A DNA stretch of 64,000 nucleotides from Cytobacillus sp. FSL H8-0458 (GCF_038002165.1 NZ_JBBOBR010000001.1:3224001-3288000); one strand, 5' to 3'. Shown: positions 15,597-23,063, numbered from the stretch's first letter. Notes: a model not told the origin generated them from the letters alone. Made by a program: numbers and translations.

Positions 15597-15674
15597 AGGC
15601 AATCCAGCCATCGTAGTATTTTTCAACACCTTAGACCCGCGACTTTGCGTCCCCATCTTTCAATGAGTTTGCCT
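15597..15674 (-). ncRNA. c-di-GMP-I (GEMM) riboswitch upstream of sinI
   Basis: Read on the - strand, all landmarks of the class I c-di-GMP aptamer are present in order: P1 arms AGGCAA and TTGCCT closing the element; GCAAA followed by the P2 hairpin CTCAT-TGAAAG-ATGGG with its GAAA-type loop; the invariant GGGACGCAAAG; the GGTCTAAGG joint; and the 3' receptor arm GATGGCTGGATTGCC. Between aptamer and TTG start lie a hairpin (GGAATACG with CGTATCC, about 15576-15595) and the GGGGGG ribosome site but no U-run, so control is probably at translation. Whether c-di-GMP turns sinI on or off cannot be read directly. Confidence 0.92.
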
Positions 15675-15796
15675 TTTTCTGCGCCTATCGACTCAAAGAA
15701 ATATTTTCCATAGATGTATTCTACTATGACCATATTGCTAACATTGTCAGGTTTTGTAATTTTTATTAATTATTTTAATATTAAATTAATTTGTTT

Positions 15797-15804
15797 TTCG
15801 ACAT
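15797..15804 (-). promoter_or_regulatory. Possible Spo0A box upstream of sinI
   Basis: ATGTCGAA on the - strand matches the Spo0A box TTGTCGAA at seven of eight bases, about 120 bases upstream of the aptamer. Spo0A activates sinI in B. subtilis. The promoter itself is unclear: CTGACA followed by TAGTAG/TAGAAT-like hexamers. Confidence 0.4.
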
Positions 15805-15850
15805 AATCCTAATACTTTTTATGTATTTGATTACCTGAACCCCTCATCTT

Positions 15851-16117
15851 TTACAGTAAGTTGTTATTTATGGTCGAACTCCTTTTGGAGTAGTAGGAAA
15901 GTCCGATTCTTTTTCTGTAGTTTTTGCTGACTTGTTTTATTGTATAGGTGTGCGGGATTTTGCATTTCTTAAAGGTCGTGTGGACTGGTTCAAGAGTCAT
16001 AGCATCCAAGAAGATTTCATTCGTTAAATCAGTGTGGCAAATCGGGCATAGCCAGCCTTCCAATTCACTGCTGCTGTATGAAGGTTTGTGGCATTTATGG
16101 CAGATCTTTCGATACAT
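15851..16117 (-). CDS. Small double-CxxC zinc-ribbon protein
   Basis: 88 residues from the ATG at 16117, which has GAGGAGGCTG before it. Cys6/Cys9 (CHKC) and Cys24/Cys27 (CPIC) form a zinc ribbon; the C-terminal half is basic (KNYRKRIGLSYYSKR) and may contact nucleic acid. Family not recognised. It lies directly upstream of the sinI control region on the same strand, so read-through towards sinI is possible. Confidence 0.6.
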   Translation of the reverse strand: MYRKICHKCHKPSYSSSELEGWLCPICHTDLTNEIFLDAMTLEPVHTTFKKCKIPHTYTIKQVSKNYRKRIGLSYYSKRSSTINNNLL

Positions 16118-16166
16118 TTTCAGCCTCCTCATTTGACTAAGGATAGTAATTTCACTCTATCGGTTA

Positions 16167-16466
16167 TTAAGATAGAGCTTCATAAATCCATAAAACATGA
16201 AATACTAATATGAATGAATAAAGATATGCTGCACCTTTTGCCACTACCTTTACTTTAGTTTGCGGCGGAAAATTAATCGAAGTTGACAGCAGGATTAAAA
16301 AGCATGAAAGAACAGCTTTAACAGAAAGAAATAATAGGGGTTCTATCGTATAGAGAAAATCCATAATTGGATTCACTTCTTCAATCAGTGAAAGTTTCAT
16401 TCCAAAGAACGTCAAGAGACCATCCAAAAAATTAATGAAGGCAAGATACTGCAGAATTTTTTTCAT
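16167..16466 (-). CDS. DUF5658-like small membrane protein
   Basis: 99 residues with three hydrophobic segments (about 5-22, 44-62, 76-95) and the FINFLDGLLTFFGM and EVNPIMDFLY motifs of DUF5658-type proteins, whose function is unknown. Start at the ATG at 16466 after GGTGAACTT. It sits between the zinc-ribbon gene and the LPXTG gene, all on the - strand. Confidence 0.65.
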   Translation of the reverse strand: MKKILQYLAFINFLDGLLTFFGMKLSLIEEVNPIMDFLYTIEPLLFLSVKAVLSCFLILLSTSINFPPQTKVKVVAKGAAYLYSFILVFHVLWIYEALS

Positions 16467-16536
16467 AAGTTCACCGCTTAATGTGTAGCTTTTTGATTAT
16501 ATTCATTAACTGCTTAGATAAGTTCTAAACGCGAAT

Positions 16537-16577
16537 AAAAATTAAGGCCTTAAAGAATCAGTTCCTCAGGCCTTAAT
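16537..16577 (-). terminator. Terminator of the LPXTG gene
   Basis: On the - strand, ATTAAGGCCT and AGGCCTTAAT form a perfect 10-bp stem with a 17-base loop, followed by TTTTATT. It closes the tapA-sipW-tasA-LPXTG run. Confidence 0.8.
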
Positions 16578-17291
16578 CTAAGTTTCACTCCGCAGCCTTC
16601 TATAACGCCATAATAAAATTACGCTTCCGGCACCTAAAAATAATGTACCGATAAGTAATAAATTGTAATTATTAGTTGCAGTATTTGGGAGCTTATTAAC
16701 CTTCTCTGGAATTACCGTGGCATCTGTGGATGGTGGTGAATTATTAGTTCCCCCTCCAGAATTATTATTATCTCCTGATCCGGGAGTCTCGTTGCCGGTT
16801 CCTTGTTCACCTGTTGCCTCGGCAAGAAAAATGATTTCAACCTCTGCAGCAGAGTTTTGAAATTCATTTCCTAAATGCTCTGGCAATGTTACTTGGAAAA
16901 ATAAAGTTTCTTCTGTCCCTTTCGCTAATTCTCTGGGAGAGAAACCTTTAAAATCTTTAAGTTTTCCTTCGTAAAGCATCTTTGTATCTTTTTTAACCTC
17001 AAGCTCTAATTCCTCAAAAAGTCCTTTAATAGACTTTGATTTTCCAATGTTAGAAGTATATTTAAAATCTTGATTGCCATCATTTTTTATTGTGATATTT
17101 CGGGGCATCCAATCGCCCGGTTTTAAATTATCTACCTGAAATAGGTACCTATTTGAGTTCTCTAAGTTCGTATTAATATCAATATCTTTGTCCACTGCTA
17201 ATGCAGTTTCGTTTCCAAAAACAATTAAGATAACAAAGCTATAAATAATAAATATTTTTATAGGTTTTGCCAGCAGACTTTTAACTTTCAT
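16578..17291 (-). CDS. LPXTG-anchored surface protein of the matrix locus
   Basis: A 237-residue exported protein: signal peptide (1-33, ending ALAV), a beta-rich domain with the LKPGDWMPRNITIKNDG motif also found in TasA/camelysin proteins (compare IKPGDTMLRSFDLVNGG in the neighbour), a Gly/Asn/Thr-rich linker (about 165-198), and a sorting signal LPNTA at 201-205 followed by a hydrophobic stretch and an RYRRLR tail. It would be joined to the wall by a sortase, and a class D sortase lies at 20076-20687. Last gene of the matrix cluster, with its own GAGGGA ribosome site; start at the ATG at 17291. Confidence 0.85.
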   Translation of the reverse strand: MKVKSLLAKPIKIFIIYSFVILIVFGNETALAVDKDIDINTNLENSNRYLFQVDNLKPGDWMPRNITIKNDGNQDFKYTSNIGKSKSIKGLFEELELEVKKDTKMLYEGKLKDFKGFSPRELAKGTEETLFFQVTLPEHLGNEFQNSAAEVEIIFLAEATGEQGTGNETPGSGDNNNSGGGTNNSPPSTDATVIPEKVNKLPNTATNNYNLLLIGTLFLGAGSVILLWRYRRLRSET

Positions 17292-17316
17292 GGCATTCCC
17301 TCACAACAATAGATTT

Positions 17317-17349
17317 AACAAAAGGCGGGAATTTAATTCCCCCCCTTTG
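17317..17349 (-). terminator. Partial terminator between tasA and the LPXTG gene
   Basis: AAAGG-GGGGAA pairs with TTCCCGCCTTTTGTT across TTAAA with one mismatch. It would allow some read-through, lowering LPXTG transcript relative to tasA. Confidence 0.6.
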
Positions 17350-17362
17350 TTTTGAAAAACTA

Positions 17363-17956
17363 TTATCTTGCAACACCAGCGCCTTGCTTACCGTTAAATG
17401 TCCACTCAAGTTTTAAAGAGTCACCTTGGAATTTATTTTGATCCTGGCCATTATCTACAAACTCGAATTGAACATAAAGTTTGTCTCTAGTTCCTGCCGC
17501 CAACTTACCTCCTCGTTCTCCAAGGTAAGCGCTCCAGAAATTACCCGAGATAACATCTGGACTCATAGTTTTTAGGTCTGAAAGAGTGGTTGACCAAACA
17601 GGCACGTCAACTTTATCAGCATTAAGTAAGAAATTGACACGAATATATTTTCCAAAATCTTCGCTATTATTATTATTTGCATCCGTTACAGTATAGTTTG
17701 TGCTCATATCTATTGTAGCAATATCAAGTGAACCACCATTAACCAAGTCAAATGAACGAAGCATTGTATCACCGGGCTTAATATTATTTACATTTATAAT
17801 TGTTGTAGGGTCTACGTTTAAATCTAAAGTTCCAGCAGCAAATGTTGCATCAGCTGTTGCAGTGTCACTGAAGTATGCAAATGTACCCCCACCAACTAAT
17901 GAAATACCAAGTGCTGCAGATGCAATTCCCATACCTAACTTTTTCTTAAGATTCAT
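17363..17956 (-). CDS. tasA: TasA/CalY biofilm amyloid fibre protein
   Basis: 197 residues, matching the shorter CalY/camelysin type of B. cereus rather than the longer B. subtilis TasA. The N-terminus (KKKLGMGIASAALGISLVGG then GTFAYFSD) is a SipW-type signal peptide; the rest is the TasA beta-sandwich with AAGTLDLNVDP, IKPGDTM and the C-terminal FQGDSLKLEWTFN. It is secreted and forms the major matrix fibre. It lies downstream of sipW in the tapA-sipW-tasA order, with AGAGGAGG before the ATG at 17956. A TACCC-AAAAA-GGGTA hairpin in the leader may stabilise the mRNA. Confidence 0.92.
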   Translation of the reverse strand: MNLKKKLGMGIASAALGISLVGGGTFAYFSDTATADATFAAGTLDLNVDPTTIINVNNIKPGDTMLRSFDLVNGGSLDIATIDMSTNYTVTDANNNNSEDFGKYIRVNFLLNADKVDVPVWSTTLSDLKTMSPDVISGNFWSAYLGERGGKLAAGTRDKLYVQFEFVDNGQDQNKFQGDSLKLEWTFNGKQGAGVAR

Positions 17957-18011
17957 AATAAATTTCCTCCTCTTACCCCTTTTTGGGTATGTATAATTTT
18001 ATATATTGACC

Positions 18012-18029
18012 CCTGTATTTCTACAGGGA
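18012..18029 (-). promoter_or_regulatory. Intercistronic hairpin between sipW and tasA
   Basis: CCCTGTA and TACAGGG form a 7-bp stem with a GAAA tetraloop just after the sipW stop, with no U-run. It may act as a 3' end stabiliser or processing site that separates sipW and tasA message levels. Confidence 0.55.
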
Positions 18030-18040
18030 GTGCAACCAAA

Positions 18041-18637
18041 TTAAGCAGTTTTTTCTTCTGAATCAGCTTTGTTTCTTTTAGGATCAATTTCTCTTATAGC
18101 CTGGAAGATGCTGAATGCTGCATACCCTAGAAGTAGTAAACCTGGGCCAATAAGCAGAATAGCACTACCTTCTTTTGATTGAGCAAAATCTATAAAATAT
18201 CCCACATAAGGAAGGGTGAAGCCAGTATAAATAGCTCTTACATTTTCAGATAGCACAGGCTCCATGTCTGCAGTTTTGTTGTTATCTCCCTTTGTTTCAT
18301 ACATGACATGATCTCCGCTGCTGCTGACACCGATTACTCGGTGAGTAATTAATTTTTCTTCGCTAGCCTGGAATGTAATGACATCATCTTTCTTGAGAGC
18401 CTTGCTTTCTTTGGAGCTAAGCGGCTTTACTGCAATAACAGACCCAGTTTGGAAGGTAGGCTCCATAGAGCCTGATAATACTGTCTTAAGCTGATATCCA
18501 AAGGCCTGCGGCTCTCCTCCTGACGCTTTGGAGGAGACCACTAAAAAGGCCATTAAAATTAAATTAATGAATAGTACCGCTGTTATAATGTTGCTTATAA
18601 TTTTCAATGCTTTTTTCAAGCTATTCACCTGCCTCAT
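18041..18637 (-). CDS. sipW: ER-type signal peptidase SipW
   Basis: A 198-residue membrane signal peptidase I of the eukaryotic/archaeal Ser-His type. Catalytic Ser57 sits in SGSMEPTFQTGS and His99 in LITHRVIGV; there is no Lys in the bacterial position. It has an N-terminal anchor (14-36) and a C-terminal membrane segment (about 159-178). In Bacillus it removes the signal peptides of TapA and TasA. The start overlaps the end of tapA by 17 bases, so translation is coupled. Confidence 0.93.
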   Translation of the reverse strand: MRQVNSLKKALKIISNIITAVLFINLILMAFLVVSSKASGGEPQAFGYQLKTVLSGSMEPTFQTGSVIAVKPLSSKESKALKKDDVITFQASEEKLITHRVIGVSSSGDHVMYETKGDNNKTADMEPVLSENVRAIYTGFTLPYVGYFIDFAQSKEGSAILLIGPGLLLLGYAAFSIFQAIREIDPKRNKADSEEKTA

Positions 18638-19475
18638 TTGAGCTTTCTTCAGAATTAACCGGAGCTTCTGATGCCTTAGCCTTGGTATCTTCCGGCTTTG
18701 ATTCTTCTATTGGTTTCTCTTGTGGCTTTTCTTCAACTTTAGACTGTTCTACTTTCTGCCCTTCTTTTGGTTCTTCTGCTGGTTTTTGCTCAGGATTCTC
18801 TTGAGGTTTATCTTTTGCTGATTCAGCTGCTTCTTTTTCAGCCTCCTCGGTCTTATTGCTTTCTTGTTCAGTTGCAGTCTCTTCTGTTACTTCTGCCTTT
18901 TGTTCGGTTTTCTCTTCTTCCACGGTAGAAGTTTCATCTGACTCTAAACTAACTTTTATTTCTTCACTCCAGAGGTCTACATTCCCAGGATGATCTTTGT
19001 GCTGATAGGCTTTAAACATATAGGATCCACTTTGCTGAGGAGTAAATGAAACTTCTATTATTTTTCCTTCTTTAATAGGAGCAAATGTCAGCACTCCACC
19101 TACAGACTTTCCTTCCTTGGGATTCCCTTTCTCGTTGTAATAAATTTCATATGTTCCATTCGTTTTCATATCTGACCCTGTATTTTGAATGGTTGCATAT
19201 ATCTTCTGTCCATCATATTTTTGTCCAATGAATTTTAGAGAGCTGCAATCCCATTCCCCATGCTTCTCCCCTTTAGAACACCCAGGCTCTTCTGTCTCCC
19301 AGGTACCGGCTTGAATGGTTCCAGTTACGGTATCCCTATCACTAAAATAGGCATTCGTCTGCCCAGTCAGAGTTGCCGACATCCCAATAAGCAGATACCA
19401 GGCAGCCACAAACTTAAATGAGAGCAATAGGATCTTATTCTTCTTCCCAAACTTTCTAATGCGTTTGTATCGTAT
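18621..19475 (-). CDS. tapA: TapA fibre assembly protein, apparently starting at AUA
   Basis: 284 residues if read from 19475. Layout: basic N-region and hydrophobic signal (about 1-45, ending NAYFSD), a folded domain with a Cys pair (EEPGCSKGEKHGEWDCSS) and the TapA pattern Y-x-FKAYQHKDHPGN then LWSEE, and a long Glu/Lys/Pro-rich low-complexity tail (about 175-284). TapA promotes and anchors TasA fibres. The only in-frame ATG/GTG/TTG upstream of the folded domain is the TTG at 19427, which has no ribosome site and removes the basic N-region; TAGGAGGGGG lies 7-8 bases before an in-frame ATA at 19475. An ATT at 19460 is a second non-standard option. Confidence 0.85.
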   Translation of the reverse strand: MRYKRIRKFGKKNKILLLSFKFVAAWYLLIGMSATLTGQTNAYFSDRDTVTGTIQAGTWETEEPGCSKGEKHGEWDCSSLKFIGQKYDGQKIYATIQNTGSDMKTNGTYEIYYNEKGNPKEGKSVGGVLTFAPIKEGKIIEVSFTPQQSGSYMFKAYQHKDHPGNVDLWSEEIKVSLESDETSTVEEEKTEQKAEVTEETATEQESNKTEEAEKEAAESAKDKPQENPEQKPAEEPKEGQKVEQSKVEEKPQEKPIEESKPEDTKAKASEAPVNSEESSNEAGE

Positions 19476-19522
19476 AAGAACCCCCTCCTAGCGAGTTGAT
19501 GTTCTTTGGATTTATCCGTTTC

Positions 19523-19538
19523 GTTCTTTTTATCGAAC
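19523..19538 (-). promoter_or_regulatory. SinR-type operator downstream of the tapA start site
   Basis: GTTC and GAAC face each other across 8 bases (TTTTTATC), with an additional GTTCTTT at 19501-19507. Both lie just downstream of the tapA promoter -10, where bound repressor would block transcription. Confidence 0.55.
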
Positions 19539-19548
19539 CGATAAGTCG

Positions 19549-19577
19549 AGTATAGTCCATCTGTCTTATTTTGAAAA
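19549..19577 (-). promoter_or_regulatory. Promoter of the tapA-sipW-tasA operon
   Basis: On the - strand, TTTTCA (19572-19577) and TATACT (19549-19554) are 17 bases apart. Predicted start of transcription is near 19542, next to the SinR-type repeats. Confidence 0.6.
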
Positions 19578-19605
19578 ATTCCAAATTCAGCCGTTTTTTC
19601 GTTTT

Positions 19606-19626
19606 AAAGAACGTTTTTCGTTCTTT
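19606..19626. promoter_or_regulatory. Perfect SinR-type palindrome between the divergent matrix promoters
   Basis: AAAGAACG and CGTTCTTT form perfect 8-base arms around TTTTT. Each arm carries the SinR recognition word GTTCTTT. It lies between tapA and the second SinR-like gene and could control both. Confidence 0.7.
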
Positions 19627-19671
19627 TTCAAAGAATAGCTCTAGAATTCTCACTATTTTGTATTTTTTATT

Positions 19672-19692
19672 GAACGATTTGTTCGTTATAAT
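19672..19692 (+). promoter_or_regulatory. SinR-type repeat overlapping the promoter of the SlrR-like gene
   Basis: GAAC-GATTT-GTTC (19672-19684), the same geometry as at sinR, lies directly before TATAAT (19687-19692). Binding would occlude the promoter. Confidence 0.6.
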
Positions 19693-19733
19693 GAAAACAT
19701 CTTTATATTTTATGTTAAGGGAGTACTATTCCT

Positions 19734-20075
19734 ATGATAGGTGGCCGGATTAAAAGTTTAAGGATCACAAAAGGATACTCAATTAATGAGCTTTCTGAAA
19801 AAGCGGAGGTATCCAAATCGTATTTGAGTTACATTGAGAGAGGCATACAGGAAAACCCTTCACTGCAGGTTTTATCACGAATCGCCAGGACACTGGATGC
19901 TAATCTTGAGGATCTGCTGGAAGAGAACAAAGAGGACATTACCGACTTGTCTAAGCTGGATGAGGAGTGGGTTTCCCTTGTCAAAGAAGCAATCAGGCAG
20001 GGTATCACAAAAGAGGATTTCTCCTATTATCTGGAGTTTATTAAATTTAAGAAGATGAATGGAGGGAACGTGTAG
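19734..20075 (+). CDS. Second SinR/SlrR-like regulator
   Basis: A 113-residue paralogue of SinR: XRE helix-turn-helix (about 2-60; SINELSEKAEVSKSYLSYIE) and a C-terminal SinI-like dimer region (LDEEWVSLVKEAIRQGITKE followed by DFSYYLEF). In B. subtilis the corresponding partner is SlrR, which forms a heteromer with SinR. Here it is divergent from tapA and shares the operator region, and its stop codon touches the start of the sortase gene. Start at the ATG at 19734 with AAGGGAG upstream. Confidence 0.82.
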   Translation: MIGGRIKSLRITKGYSINELSEKAEVSKSYLSYIERGIQENPSLQVLSRIARTLDANLEDLLEENKEDITDLSKLDEEWVSLVKEAIRQGITKEDFSYYLEFIKFKKMNGGNV

Positions 20076-20687
20076 TTGAAGGTTAGAGGCCGTTTGCTGA
20101 TTGTAGCTGCCTCCTTCCTAATCTTAATAGGAGGCGGTTTGGTCCTGTTCTCTCTGCAGGAAATGTATGCTCAGGAGAAGAAAACAAAGGATTCCTTAGC
20201 CCAGGCACATGAAAGAATTCAAAACGAAGTGAATAAAGAAAGTAAAAGTGTTCTTCAAACAGAACAGCCTGTGGATGTTTCCTTTGAGCAGGGTGAAGCC
20301 ATTGGCATCTTAAAGATCCCCCGTTTAAAAGCTGAACTTCCCATTATAGAAGGAACAGATGAGGATGAGCTGGAAAAAGGGGTTGGCCATTACTCTACAA
20401 CTGTCTTCCCAGGGCAGCAAGATCAGATTTTATTATCAGGGCACCGGGATACGGTCTTTCGCAGCCTTGGCGAACTTGAAATCGGTGATACTTTTGAAGT
20501 CAGCATGCCATATGGTAAGTTTACATATGAAATTACTGACTCCAAGATTGTGGATGCAGACGATACCACTGTGATCCGATCCACCGCTCCTAACGAAATT
20601 CTCACTGTTTCCACCTGCTATCCCTTCTCTTATGTGGGAAATGCCCCTTTCCGGTATATCCTGAATGCTAAAAGAATACAAAATTAA
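20076..20687 (+). CDS. Class D sortase
   Basis: A 203-residue membrane-anchored transpeptidase: N-terminal anchor (8-28), a charged helix, then the sortase barrel with His123 (LSGHRDTVF), Cys181 (TVSTCYPF) and Arg193 (NAPFRYIL). It attaches LPXTG-type substrates to the wall; the LPNTA protein at 16578-17291 is the obvious local substrate. The TTG start at 20076 follows the regulator's TAG directly, with ATGGAGGG inside the upstream gene, so the two are translationally coupled. Confidence 0.88.
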   Translation: MKVRGRLLIVAASFLILIGGGLVLFSLQEMYAQEKKTKDSLAQAHERIQNEVNKESKSVLQTEQPVDVSFEQGEAIGILKIPRLKAELPIIEGTDEDELEKGVGHYSTTVFPGQQDQILLSGHRDTVFRSLGELEIGDTFEVSMPYGKFTYEITDSKIVDADDTTVIRSTAPNEILTVSTCYPFSYVGNAPFRYILNAKRIQN

Positions 20688-20689
20688 GA

Positions 20690-20718
20690 GGCCACATCCA
20701 TCAGGAATGTGCCCTTTT
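20690..20718 (+). terminator. Terminator of the regulator-sortase unit
   Basis: GGCCACATCC pairs with GGAATGTGCCC around ATCA, followed by TTTTT. Confidence 0.75.
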
Positions 20719-20804
20719 TACTGCATATAGACAAACACCCTTCCCCCATATAAGAACCTGTACATATCATCTAATATATGGGTTTCCAGAAGGGACGTAT
20801 CCTA

Positions 20805-20873
20805 ATGATCAATTTCTTAAGATTACTATTATATTTAGCCATCATCATCACAGCTATCATTCTATCAATATAA
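20805..20873 (+). CDS. 22-residue single-span membrane peptide
   Basis: An ATG at 20805 behind AGAAGGGACG opens 22 codons encoding an almost wholly hydrophobic helix (LLLYLAIIITAIILSI). A bidirectional terminator follows the stop directly. Such peptides can be type I toxins, membrane regulators or SpoVM-like factors; no antisense RNA is evident. Family not recognised. Confidence 0.5.
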   Translation: MINFLRLLLYLAIIITAIILSI

Positions 20874-20901
20874 AAAGCCAGACTTCCCAAGCCTGGCTTT
20901 T
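20873..20901. terminator. Bidirectional terminator (small peptide / psuG)
   Basis: AAAAGCCAG and CTGGCTTTT form a symmetric stem with A-run and T-run on either side. Confidence 0.85.
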
Positions 20902-20905
20902 CCCT

Positions 20906-21817
20906 TTACTTATTCAAACTAACAGCAATCTTCGAGCCCACTTCGGCATTATGCTTCACCAATGCAATGTTCGCTGTCAAGCTTCTTCCTTCTGTTAACT
21001 CCTTCACTTTACCTAGAAGGAATGGTGTCACCTTTTTGCCGGCGATATTGTTTTCTTTTGCTTCTTTAAGAGCAGTTTCAATAACATTTGTGATAAACGA
21101 TTCTTCCAGCGCATCTATTTCAGGGATTGGGTTGGCAATGACCACGCCGCCTTTTAGGCCCAGTTCCCATTTTGTGCGGATCATTTCAGCTGCTTCCTCA
21201 GCAGTATCCACTCTGTAGTTTACATTAAAAGGACTAGTACGAGTATAGAAGGCAGGCAAGACATCTGTTTCAAAGCCTACAACCGGAACGCCGTGGGTTT
21301 CTAAATATTCAAGCGTCAAGCCGATATCCAGGATGGATTTCGCCCCTGCACAGATAACGGCAACATTGGTCATCGCAAGCTCCTGAAGGTCAGCCGAGAT
21401 GTCCATGGTGGTTTCCGCTTCGCGGTGCACTCCGCCAATTCCGCCCGTAACAAACACTTCAATACCCGCAAGCTCTGCACAGATCATGGTAGCCGCTACA
21501 GTTGTCGCACCATTTTTCTTTTTCGCTACCAAATATGGAAGGTCGCGGCGGCTTGCTTTTTCAACTTCCTTGCTTTGAGCAAGGAACTCCAGCTCCTCAT
21601 CTGACAGACCGATTTTAATTTTTCCGTTTAAAATGGCAATGGTTGCAGGAACAGCCCCGTTTTTGCGGATGATTTCCTCCACCTCTTTTGCTGTCTGGAC
21701 ATTTTGCGGGTATGGCATTCCATGTGAAATGATGGTGGATTCAAGGGCTACAACCGGTTTATTTGCTTTCTTTGCTTCTAACACTTCTTCTGAGTACTCA
21801 AGCCATTTTTCTAACAT
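20906..21817 (-). CDS. psuG: Pseudouridine-5'-phosphate glycosidase
   Basis: A 303-residue lyase that splits pseudouridine 5'-phosphate into uracil and ribose 5-phosphate, the second step of pseudouridine breakdown. The family motif [16 protein letters not shown] carries Glu26, and Lys160 in GAKSILDIG is the Schiff-base lysine; [10 protein letters not shown] and MDISADL are also conserved. It follows the kinase gene by 14 bases on the same strand. Start at the ATG at 21817 with AAGGAGAAGTGAC upstream. Confidence 0.93.
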   Translation of the reverse strand: MLEKWLEYSEEVLEAKKANKPVVALESTIISHGMPYPQNVQTAKEVEEIIRKNGAVPATIAILNGKIKIGLSDEELEFLAQSKEVEKASRRDLPYLVAKKKNGATTVAATMICAELAGIEVFVTGGIGGVHREAETTMDISADLQELAMTNVAVICAGAKSILDIGLTLEYLETHGVPVVGFETDVLPAFYTRTSPFNVNYRVDTAEEAAEMIRTKWELGLKGGVVIANPIPEIDALEESFITNVIETALKEAKENNIAGKKVTPFLLGKVKELTEGRSLTANIALVKHNAEVGSKIAVSLNK

Positions 21818-21831
21818 GATGTCACTTCTCC

Positions 21832-22929
21832 TTAGTCGAAATATTGTTTGAATGTTTCCTGCAAGCGTGTGTTGTTTAGGTTCGGATTAACAGTTTCAAG
21901 GGACTGCAGGGCAAGCATCGAGCAGGACATGCCGATTTTGCATGCATCCTCTGTGTTCAGGCCTTTTAAATGTGCAAAAATAATTCCTGATACAAGCGAA
22001 TCTCCTGCACCTGTCACATCGGCAATTTTCACCTTCGGAGGAAGCTGCACACCTGCTTCACCCGTGTTTGTAAAGTAGATCAGCCCTTTATCTCCCCGGC
22101 TGATGACGACTTTTTCAACACCTTTTTTCATAATCTCCTGTGCCGCCTTAAAGAAGTCTCCTTCATTGCTGATCTCTGTCCCCGTTAGTGCTTCTGCTTC
22201 ATTTTTGTTTGCAATCAGCCAGGTAACACCTTTCAGATCTTCCGGCAGATTTTTTATTTTTGGTGCTGAAACAGGTGTAATGCAAAGCGGAATGTTCTCT
22301 TCATAACACCTTTTTATAATCTGTTCCAGAACCTTGGGAGGGAAGTTTGTATCGAGAATCACCATTTCGGATGATGCCAGGTAACCCCACTTTTTCTCGA
22401 CAAACTCTCTGTTAACGCTTTCATAAATGGACATATCAGCTAAAGCCACAGCCATTTCACCTTCAAGGTCAAGCACTGCTGTATAAGTACCAGTAGTGGA
22501 ACCTGCCAGCGACTGTGAAGGAGTGACATCCGCAAAAGCTTTCGTATATTCAAGAAGCCATTCGCCTTCCGGATCATCTCCCACTACTGTCATCAAACCC
22601 ACATCACAGCCCAGCCTGCCAAGGTTTTCAGCAATGTTGCGGGCCACTCCGCCACAGGATTGGGAGCTTTCTGCAGGGTTCGACGTTCCGTATTGGAGCT
22701 GCCCTGTTGACTGGATTTTTCTGTCGACGTTAGCCCCTCCCACACAAAGCACTTCTTTCTTTTGCGGCAGAATATAGGCTCTGCCGAGAATTTTCCCCTG
22801 CTTGGTCAGTGAAGAGATATAGCCGGCAACAGCTGACCTGGAAAGTCCCGTTTTTTCAGCCAGCTCGTTTTGAGCAATAAATGGATCCTCTTTAATCAGC
22901 TGCAAAATCAATATTTCTTTATCATTCAT
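21832..22929 (-). CDS. psuK: Pseudouridine kinase with N-terminal winged helix
   Basis: A 365-residue PfkB/ribokinase-family enzyme that phosphorylates pseudouridine. An N-terminal winged helix-turn-helix (1-55; [19 protein letters not shown]) precedes the kinase domain, which carries GGANVDR near the start, [16 protein letters not shown], and the catalytic [12 protein letters not shown] near the C-end. The fused DNA-binding domain suggests self-regulation. Operon with psuG. The ribosome site before the ATG at 22929 is weak (AGGGCTGG). Confidence 0.88.
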   Translation of the reverse strand: MNDKEILILQLIKEDPFIAQNELAEKTGLSRSAVAGYISSLTKQGKILGRAYILPQKKEVLCVGGANVDRKIQSTGQLQYGTSNPAESSQSCGGVARNIAENLGRLGCDVGLMTVVGDDPEGEWLLEYTKAFADVTPSQSLAGSTTGTYTAVLDLEGEMAVALADMSIYESVNREFVEKKWGYLASSEMVILDTNFPPKVLEQIIKRCYEENIPLCITPVSAPKIKNLPEDLKGVTWLIANKNEAEALTGTEISNEGDFFKAAQEIMKKGVEKVVISRGDKGLIYFTNTGEAGVQLPPKVKIADVTGAGDSLVSGIIFAHLKGLNTEDACKIGMSCSMLALQSLETVNPNLNNTRLQETFKQYFD

Positions 22930-23027
22930 AATTGACCAGCCCTGCCTTATTAAACTTTTGTTTATATTATAAACTTATGTCTATTTATAAAACAAGTGTT
23001 ATTTTTCGAAAAATTTGCAGAGATAAT

Positions 23028-23058
23028 AAAAAAAGCCTCCCGCCTTAGGCGGAAGACC
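23028..23058 (-). terminator. Terminator of the AgcS symporter gene
   Basis: On the - strand, CTTCCGCC and GGCGGGAGG pair around TAA and run into TTTTTTTATT. Confidence 0.8.
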
Positions 23059-23063
23059 AAGCT

